Source: S34-282 sp034422075
Lineage (GTDB): Bacteria; Chloroflexota; Dehalococcoidia; Lucifugimonadales; Australimonadaceae
NCBI GenBank assembly: GCA_034422075.1
Contig: DAOUJX010000018.1
Location: forward strand, 1-18,604
Length of the DNA stretch: 18,604 nt
Reading direction: 5' to 3'
In this document: positions 14,261-18,604 of the stretch, piece after piece
How the letters are laid out: each line of letters begins with the position of its first letter
Numbering within the stretch: position 1 is the stretch's first letter
Position numbers and translations under genes: made by a program
The notes under the pieces: generated by a model
Database searches by the model: none
Told to the model about the DNA's origin: nothing
What the model saw: only the letters and a program-made list of their open reading frames with translations

Positions 14261-14333
14261 GAAACGCCACCGAAGACAGCGGGTCCCCGATGGTCGGGGT
14301 TAAGCCTCAAGAGGGCCCGCCGAGGGAGCGTCA
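14261..14333 (+). ncRNA. Ribosomal protein L10 leader (cis-regulatory RNA)
   Basis: mRNA element bound by the L10-L12 complex for autoregulation of rplJL. The conserved internal-loop bases CCGAAGACAGCGGG (14270-14283) and CCCGCCGAGGG (14316-14326) match the known L10 leader. Pairings seen: GCGGG/CCCGC (14279-14283 with 14316-14320), a CCCCGA-TGG-TCGGGG hairpin (14285-14299), and an outer ACGC/GCGT closure (14264-14267 with 14328-14331). The kink-turn-like part is around TTAAGCCTCAAGAGGG. It sits about 95 nt before rplJ, with an attenuator-like hairpin between. Confidence 0.85.
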
Positions 14334-14362
14334 GGAAGGCCGTAAAGGCCCGACGGACTGTC

Positions 14363-14392
14363 GCCCGCATCTTCATCGCGGGCCTTCTTTTT
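14363..14392 (+). terminator. Intrinsic terminator/attenuator between L10 leader and rplJ
   Basis: GCCCGC (14363-14368), a 9-nt loop, GCGGGC (14378-14383), then CTTCTTTTT to 14392. A competing pairing AAGGCCCG (14345-14352) with CGGGCCTT (14379-14386), and another GAAGGCC (14335-14341) with GGCCTTC (14381-14387), share the 3' arm. This is the expected layout of an attenuator switched by L10 binding. Confidence 0.7.
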
Positions 14393-14427
14393 GCCTCTCG
14401 TGCGAGAGCATTCAGGAACGAGGAGCG

Positions 14428-14955
14428 ATGCCAACTGAGACGAAATTGCGGGTAGTTGACGAGCTGGCGGAGACGTTCGGCAAGGCGTCCGCAGCCGTCG
14501 CGGCCGACTTCTCCGGGCTGTCGGTCAACCAGATGACCGACTTGCGCCGCCGGTTGCGCGAGACAGGGGGCGAGTTCCGCGTCGTTAAGAACAGGCTTGC
14601 GCTGCTCGCCGCCGAGCGCATCGGATCCGACACCTACCCCCAACTCCTTGAGGGCGTCACCGGCATTGCCTTCGGCTACGGCGACCCCGTGCCGCTCGCC
14701 AAGGTGCTCGACGAGTACGTCAAGCAGACGCGAGCGCCGCTCCGTGTGCGCAGCGCCATCATCGATGGACGCATCTACACGGCGACGCAGGTGGGCGCGC
14801 TTGCGAGCGTGCCTCCGCGCGAGGAGCTGCTCGCGCGGCTGATGGGACAGATGAACGCGCCGGCGTCACGGCTGGTCGGCGTCTTGCAGGGCACGATTCG
14901 GCAGTTTGCCACCGTGCTGCAACGCCGTGCCGAGCAGATCGGCGCCGCAGGGTAA
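14428..14955 (+). CDS. rplJ: Ribosomal protein L10
   Basis: Stalk base protein that carries L7/L12 dimers on its C-terminal helix. 175 residues from ATG 14428. The N-terminal rRNA-binding domain has AAVAADFSGLSVNQMTDLRRRLR and FRVVKNRLA; the C-terminal helix (about 150-172, LQGTIRQFATVLQRRAEQIG) binds L12. The open frame continues upstream to 14290, but that would run through the L10 leader and attenuator, so 14428 (MPTETKLRVVDELAE) is the start; AGGAG is 2 nt upstream. Confidence 0.96.
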   Translation: MPTETKLRVVDELAETFGKASAAVAADFSGLSVNQMTDLRRRLRETGGEFRVVKNRLALLAAERIGSDTYPQLLEGVTGIAFGYGDPVPLAKVLDEYVKQTRAPLRVRSAIIDGRIYTATQVGALASVPPREELLARLMGQMNAPASRLVGVLQGTIRQFATVLQRRAEQIGAAG

Positions 14956-14995
14956 GGCCGCATATGGCCCTAGCTAGAGACCCAGGAGGATACCC

Positions 14996-15382
14996 ATGGC
15001 AATGAACAAGGAAGAGATGGTCGAGGCCATCAAGGGCATGTCGGTGCTGGAGTTGAGCGAGCTCGTCAAAGCGCTGGAGGAGGAGCTGGGCGTCAGCGCA
15101 GCCGCCCCCGTCGCCGTTGCCGCGCCTGGCGCTGTCGCCACTGCTGACGCGGGCTCCGAGGAGGAGGAGAGCGACGAGCGCACCGTGGTGCTCCAAGAGG
15201 CGGGTGCGAGCAAGCTCAACGTCATCAAGGCTGTCCGCGAAGTCACCACGCTCGGCCTGCGCGAGGCCAAGGATCTGGTCGAATCGGCCCCTGTCAACGT
15301 TAAGGAGGCCATTGGCAAGGAGGAGGCTGAGGCCATCAAGAAGAAGTTGGAAGAGGCCGGCGCAACCGTCGCGTTTGCGTAG
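14996..15382 (+). CDS. rplL: Ribosomal protein L7/L12
   Basis: Multi-copy stalk protein that recruits translation GTPases. 128 residues: N-terminal dimer domain (1-32), Ala/Pro-rich flexible hinge (about 34-52), an acidic patch (EEEESDE) and the C-terminal globular domain (about 62-128) with KLNVIKAVREVTTLGLREAK and AEAIKKKLEEAGATV. AGGAGG (14984-14989) is 6 nt before ATG 14996; a second in-frame ATG at 15002 is less well spaced. 40 nt after rplJ. It is not followed by rpoB, which is the usual neighbour in many phyla. Confidence 0.97.
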   Translation: MAMNKEEMVEAIKGMSVLELSELVKALEEELGVSAAAPVAVAAPGAVATADAGSEEEESDERTVVLQEAGASKLNVIKAVREVTTLGLREAKDLVESAPVNVKEAIGKEEAEAIKKKLEEAGATVAFA

Positions 15383-15418
15383 CCCGCGAACCAACGCCTC
15401 TTCCTGCGTTCGACGGGC
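15382..15418 (+). terminator. Strong hairpin starting at the rplL stop codon
   Basis: GCCCGCGAAC (15382-15391) pairs with GTTCGACGGGC (15408-15418), ten base pairs with one bulged A. The left arm begins on the last base of the stop codon. There is no T-run afterwards, so it may be a partial or Rho-aided end, an mRNA 3' stabiliser, or a processing site. Confidence 0.45.
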
Positions 15419-15429
15419 GGTGGTAGCCT
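15401..15429 (+). promoter_or_regulatory. Probable extended -10 promoter for the M20 amidohydrolase
   Basis: TGG (15421-15423) plus TAGCCT (15424-15429), with TTCCTG (15401-15406) 17 bp upstream as a weak -35. It shares GGCGGTGGTA-CCT with the ispD promoter apart from one base. A start near 15436 would give a leader of about 28 nt that contains GGAG before ATG 15464. Confidence 0.4.
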
Positions 15430-15463
15430 TCCTAAGGGTCTAAGGCGGATTCGGAGAGCAGAG

Positions 15464-16918
15464 ATGCCGGAACTAGTGCTGCCGCCCGCCAAGCAGTGTG
15501 CGTTCGACTACGTCGAGCGGAACGTCGACGCCATCGCCCAACTCGGCGACAACATCTACTTCTATGGCGAGTTGGGGATGCAGGAGTACCGGTCGGCCGG
15601 CCTGATGGCCGACATCCTGGAGCAGCACGGCTTTCAGGTCGCTCGAGGCATCTCTGGCATGCCAACGGCCTTCTCGGCCACCTTCGGTTCGGGTAAGCCC
15701 GTTATCGCTGTCCATACCGAGTACGACGCCAACCCAGACAACTCCCAAGTGCCCGGCGTGGTGGACCATTGGCCTATCGTCGAAGGGGCGCCGGGTCATT
15801 GTGAGGGTCACAACGTCAACGCGGCGGTTATGGTCGCCGCGGGCCTAGCGGTCAAGCGGGCGATGGAGGACCATCGTTTGCCCGGGACGCTCAAGCTGTT
15901 CGGGTCGCCGGGCGAGGAGCAGATCATCAGCAGGCCCTACTTCGTACGCGACGGGCTGTTCGATGACGTAGACCTCGCCTTCCACGACCACATCCACCGC
16001 GAGTTCAAGGCCGAGTATGGCCTGATGCAGTACTCGGTCATCTCCGTCGAGTTCACCTTCCGCGGTGAAACGGCCCACGGCGCCTATCCCTGGCGCGGCA
16101 GGGACGCGCTCGACGCTGTCATGATGATGGATGCGGCAATGGCCCAGTTCCGAGGCCATATGGAGCCCACGATGCGAGCGGGGCGCGTTGTCACCGACGG
16201 CGGCAACCAGCCCAACGTCATCCCGGCACGGGCGAGCATCTGGTGGTACTTGCGCGGCGCCACGGCCCAGCAGTCGCGCAAGATGCTGGACCGGGCCCGC
16301 GAGTGCGCCCGTGCTGCTGCCATGGCTACCAACACCGAAGTGGAGGAGCACCTCCTCGCCGCATCGTGGCCCGTGCGCGGCAACCGGACGATGGCCGAGG
16401 TGACGCAGCGGAACGTCGAGTTGGTCGGTGTGCCGGAGTGGAGCGACCAGGAGCAGGCGCTGGCCCGCGAGCTGCAGCGGAAGGCGGGAGTCGAGGTCGA
16501 GGGCCTCAAGAGGAACACCATCCCGCTGGACGGCCCAACCACCCAGAACCCGTCGGGAAACGACTGCGGCGACATCTCATGGGTGGTCCCGATGGTGCGC
16601 ATCTCCTTCCCATCGAACGTGCCGAACATTGGCTACCACCACTGGGCTGCAGGAGTGGCGCTGGCCACGTCGATCGCGCACAAGGGAGCGGTGGCCGGCG
16701 CCAAGGCGCTCGCGGGGTCGGTGCTGGACTTCCTGCAGGACGGGTCGCTAGTGGAGGAGGCCAAGCGCACCTTTCAAGAGGAGATCGGCGACGTCGCCTA
16801 CGAGCCGCTGATCCCCCTCCACCAAGACCCGCCCATCGAGCGCAACAGAGACGCCATGGCCTATTGGCGCCCGCTGCAGGAGAAGCACTACCTCGACCAC
16901 AAGCCTACCTTCGGGTAG
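15464..16918 (+). CDS. M20 family amidohydrolase/metallopeptidase (AbgB-like)
   Basis: Zinc-dependent amide hydrolase of the M20D type, 484 residues, predicted cytoplasmic. Likely metal-site residues: HCEGHN (Cys113, His116), Glu151-Glu152 in GSPGEEQ, the HDHIH cluster (174-178), and the late GYHHWAAG (His392/His393). The lid (dimerisation) domain carries GETAHGAYPWRGRDALDA (201-217), the typical insertion. The layout resembles AbgB (p-aminobenzoyl-glutamate hydrolase subunit) and related amidohydrolases of unknown substrate; no AbgA partner is next to it. It has its own likely promoter and ends with a 7-bp hairpin. Substrate assignment stays open (aminoacyl-amides or related N-acyl compounds). 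Confidence 0.88.
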   Translation: MPELVLPPAKQCAFDYVERNVDAIAQLGDNIYFYGELGMQEYRSAGLMADILEQHGFQVARGISGMPTAFSATFGSGKPVIAVHTEYDANPDNSQVPGVVDHWPIVEGAPGHCEGHNVNAAVMVAAGLAVKRAMEDHRLPGTLKLFGSPGEEQIISRPYFVRDGLFDDVDLAFHDHIHREFKAEYGLMQYSVISVEFTFRGETAHGAYPWRGRDALDAVMMMDAAMAQFRGHMEPTMRAGRVVTDGGNQPNVIPARASIWWYLRGATAQQSRKMLDRARECARAAAMATNTEVEEHLLAASWPVRGNRTMAEVTQRNVELVGVPEWSDQEQALARELQRKAGVEVEGLKRNTIPLDGPTTQNPSGNDCGDISWVVPMVRISFPSNVPNIGYHHWAAGVALATSIAHKGAVAGAKALAGSVLDFLQDGSLVEEAKRTFQEEIGDVAYEPLIPLHQDPPIERNRDAMAYWRPLQEKHYLDHKPTFG

Positions 16919-16919
16919 A

Positions 16920-16937
16920 GGACGGCCCCCGCCGTCC
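16920..16937 (+). terminator. 7-bp hairpin after the amidohydrolase gene
   Basis: GGACGGC (16920-16926), loop CCCC, GCCGTCC (16931-16937), one base after the TAG stop. No T-run follows, so it is terminator-like rather than a classic intrinsic terminator. Confidence 0.45.
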
Positions 16938-16980
16938 ATGAGGCGGCCTCCATCGTCAAGTAGGCGTACATGGCAGGGGC

Positions 16981-17020
16981 CCTCTCGCGGCCCTTGCTAT
17001 ACTTCGGACCTCGCGAGAGG
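16981..17020. promoter_or_regulatory. Extended -10 promoter flanked by a perfect 9-bp inverted repeat (candidate operator)
   Basis: TGC (16995-16997) plus TATACT (16998-17003) is a strong extended -10. CCTCTCGCG (16981-16989) and CGCGAGAGG (17012-17020) are exact complements and enclose it with 22 nt between. Transcription would begin near 17010, so only the right arm would be in the RNA; a DNA-binding repressor site is the simpler reading. GGAGG (17022-17026) follows, 5 nt before ATG 17032. Confidence 0.5.
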
Positions 17021-17031
17021 AGGAGGCCGCT

Positions 17032-17616
17032 ATGCCGTACGACATGGGCACTGTCCAGGGCGATCCCGTCGACTGGTTCACGCGGGCGCTTGCCTGGGGC
17101 TCGCGCGCCGTCGCCGGCGTGCAGGCAGACCAGTGGAGCGACCCGACGCCGTGCAGCGAATGGGACGTGCGCCGGCTCGTCAACCATATGGTTGGCAACA
17201 ACATCTGGTACGCCGGAACCATGCGCGGCGTTGACACGAACGACGGTCCTGACCAACAGGACCTGCTCGGCGGCGACCCCGTTGGCGCGTACGAGCGGTC
17301 GATGGCCGACGCGCAGGCGGCAATGGATACCCCCGGCTGCATGGAGCGCGTGCTCCCCTTCTGGGGCGGCGTCACTGGCCAGCTGTTCACCGCTGAGCAC
17401 TTCATCGATTGCTATATCCACGCGTGGGACCTCGCGAAGGCGACGGGTCAGGACACCGCGATGGAGCATGACTTGGTGGAGGCGGCGTACGCCATCCTGG
17501 AGCCTGAGAACGGTCAGCCGCCTGTCGACACCGTGTGGGACTTCGCCGACGTTCCGGAGGACCCCGCTGCCGACCTCCAGGCGCGCTTGCTGGCGAGAGC
17601 GGGGCGCACAGGCTAG
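17032..17616 (+). CDS. DinB-fold metal-binding protein (TIGR03086-like / maleylpyruvate isomerase N-terminal type)
   Basis: 194 residues, four-helix DinB fold. Family traits: DPTPCSEWDVRRLVNHMVG (37-55) with His52, and EHFIDCYIHAWDLAKATGQD (122-141) with His123 and His130, which together form the usual His3 metal site. The C-terminal quarter resembles the loosely conserved tail of TIGR03086 proteins. Characterised relatives include mycothiol-dependent enzymes, but nothing in the window shows mycothiol synthesis, so the thiol cofactor and substrate are unknown. ATG 17032 has GGAGG 5 nt upstream. Its promoter is flanked by an inverted repeat, which suggests it is regulated on its own. Confidence 0.8.
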   Translation: MPYDMGTVQGDPVDWFTRALAWGSRAVAGVQADQWSDPTPCSEWDVRRLVNHMVGNNIWYAGTMRGVDTNDGPDQQDLLGGDPVGAYERSMADAQAAMDTPGCMERVLPFWGGVTGQLFTAEHFIDCYIHAWDLAKATGQDTAMEHDLVEAAYAILEPENGQPPVDTVWDFADVPEDPAADLQARLLARAGRTG

Positions 17617-17858
17617 CGGCCCAAGGCCGTGACAGACGGTTGGTGACAACCCCGCACCCTGTCCCCGAACATCGTGGCGATGGTTGAAGCAGGCCCCGTT
17701 GACAACGCGCTGACGCCATTGATAGCGCATCTCGACCAGGAGGACTTTCGCATTATCTGGCTCGACTCTACGTGCGGAATCCTGGCCAACGGCGTCATCG
17801 CCAAGGGCGCCGCGAAGCCTCTTCCGCCAGTAATCGTTACCAAATTGGAGGTTGAGAA
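17617..17858. other. 242-nt intergenic region with no supported gene
   Basis: A perfect -35 hexamer TTGACA (17699-17704) is present but the base positions 17 bp later read ATAGCG, a poor -10. GTAATCGTTAC (17830-17840) is a small palindrome. A 65-codon open frame (17674-17871) runs through it and into the next gene but lacks a ribosome binding site or family pattern. The stretch around 17785-17830 looks, on the minus strand, like a degenerate interspersed repeat (GAAGAGGCTTCGCGG and GGCGATGACG). Confidence 0.35.
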
Positions 17859-18604
17859 ATGCCCGAAGTAACCGACCACACCCCTGGCATGTTCTGGTGG
17901 GCGGACGTGATGACGACCGACGCGGCGGCGGCCAAGCGCTTCTACCAGGAGCTCTTCGGCTGGAACGCGACGGACAACCCCATCGGCGACGGCATGAGCT
18001 ACACGATGTTCGACAAGGACGGCAAGAACGTCTGCGCGCTCGCGGAGATGTCGCCGCAGATGCAGCAGCAAGTGCCGCACCCCTTCTGGCAGTGCTACGT
18101 TACGGTCGCAGATGTGGATGCCGCAGCCGCGAGGGCCGCCGAGCTGGGCGGGACGATCGCAATGCCGCCGATGGACGTTTTCGACGCCGGCCGCATGGCC
18201 TCAGTCATCGACCCTACCGGCGCCGCGATCAACCTCTGGCAGAAGGGGACGCACGGCGGCGCGGACATCATTGGCGAGCCCTGCGCACTCGCCTGGGCAG
18301 AGCTCTACACGCCCGACCGGGAGAAAGCCGGGCAGTTCTACACCGAGCTGCTTGGCTGGACGATCGAGGAGTCGCCGCTGGGCTCGGGCGGTGCCTATCA
18401 CGTGTTCGTCAGCAACGGTGCCAACGCGGCGGGCATGCCGCCTGTACAGCCGGAAGAGGTAGGTATCCCGCCCAACTGGTCGCCCTACTTCGCCGTCGCC
18501 GACTGTGACGAGACCGTGGCCAAGGCGGAGTCGCTCGGCGGCAAGCTCGACTTCCCGCCGATGGAAGTTCCGGAAGTCGGCCGCTTCACCTTCCTGCAGG
18601 ACCC
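17859..18604 (+). CDS. Two-domain VOC (glyoxalase/bleomycin-resistance) family protein, 3' end cut by window
   Basis: The frame is open from ATG 17859 to the window edge (248 codons and 2 bases). GGAGG at 17847-17851 is 7 nt upstream. Domain 1 (about 8-128) reads FWWADVMTTDAAAAKRFYQE with LFGW, CYVTVADVDAAAARAAELGG and DPTGAAINLWQ. Domain 2 (about 142 on) repeats the plan: AWAELYTPDREKAGQFYTEL with LLGW, then PYFAVADCDETVAKAESLGG and PPMEVPEVGRFTFLQD. The His and Glu positions that bind metal in glyoxalase I appear replaced (Trp in the first strand, Leu-Trp-Gln at the end), so this belongs with the CFP-30B/hydroxylase-like VOC proteins of unclear function rather than with glyoxalase I. Only the last residues of domain 2 are missing. 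Confidence 0.88.
   Translation, partial: MPEVTDHTPGMFWWADVMTTDAAAAKRFYQELFGWNATDNPIGDGMSYTMFDKDGKNVCALAEMSPQMQQQVPHPFWQCYVTVADVDAAAARAAELGGTIAMPPMDVFDAGRMASVIDPTGAAINLWQKGTHGGADIIGEPCALAWAELYTPDREKAGQFYTELLGWTIEESPLGSGGAYHVFVSNGANAAGMPPVQPEEVGIPPNWSPYFAVADCDETVAKAESLGGKLDFPPMEVPEVGRFTFLQD

Noticed and set aside
14290..14427. 46-codon upstream extension of rplJ
   Set aside because: It would translate the L10 leader and attenuator; the family N-terminus begins at 14428.
17674..17871. 65-codon open frame before the VOC gene, GTG start
   Set aside because: It overlaps the VOC start, has no ribosome binding site, and its composition shows no family pattern.
17852..18508. 218-codon frame overlapping the VOC gene
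   Set aside because: Arg-rich shadow frame; the frame from 17859 has clear VOC repeats and a good ribosome binding site.

Overview
The window is chromosomal housekeeping DNA from a high-GC bacterium. It carries a partial clpC, ispD-ispF-cysS, gatB, secG, a Thr/Tyr/Thr tRNA cluster, and tuf-rpmG-secE-nusG-rplK-rplA-rplJ-rplL. Both ends cut genes: clpC lacks its 5' part and a VOC-family gene lacks its 3' end. I see no mobile element, CRISPR array or phage gene. The organism is probably a member of Chloroflexota, perhaps a Dehalococcoidia/SAR202-like lineage. This rests on weak evidence: high GC, apparently leaderless genes, rplL not followed by rpoB, and accessory genes of kinds common there. 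A deep-branching actinobacterial or other high-GC lineage is not excluded.

Layout, left to right. (1) 1-3485, plus strand: the C-terminal part of a ClpC unfoldase, an aldo/keto reductase and a membrane-anchored alpha/beta hydrolase. (2) 3503-7456, plus strand: an operon ispD-ispF-cysS-FAD oxidase whose genes can all be joined by 4-nt start/stop overlaps. It starts from an extended -10 element only 6 nt before the ispD ATG. (3) 10238-7460, minus strand: a 55-residue two-helix membrane protein, then gatB-secG-SAM hydrolase. The last gene converges on the FAD oxidase with 3 nt between stop codons. (4) 10271-15382, plus strand: tRNA-Thr(UGU), tRNA-Tyr(GUA), tRNA-Thr(GGU), then the translation/secretion cluster tuf to rplL. 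A ribosomal protein L10 leader with an attenuator-like hairpin lies before rplJ. (5) 15383-18604, plus strand: an M20 amidohydrolase, a DinB-fold metal-binding protein and a two-domain VOC protein that runs off the end, each with its own likely control region.

How the parts work together: region 4 makes the elongation factor, the tRNAs and the ribosomal stalk, with NusG and SecE; SecG from region 3 joins SecE in the SecYEG translocon. CysS and GatB supply charged tRNAs. IspD and IspF are two steps of the MEP isoprenoid pathway. The order clpC ... ispD-ispF ... cysS ... rpmG-secE-nusG-rplKAJL resembles the long conserved Firmicutes cluster, interrupted here by other genes.

I did not find a clearly new biological system. 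The most interesting signals are regulatory: a recurring extended -10 motif (TGnTAnnCT) at five start sites, likely leaderless genes, the L10 leader with competing hairpins, a hairpin after rplL where rpoB would be expected, and a perfect inverted repeat that flanks the -10 box of the DinB-fold gene.
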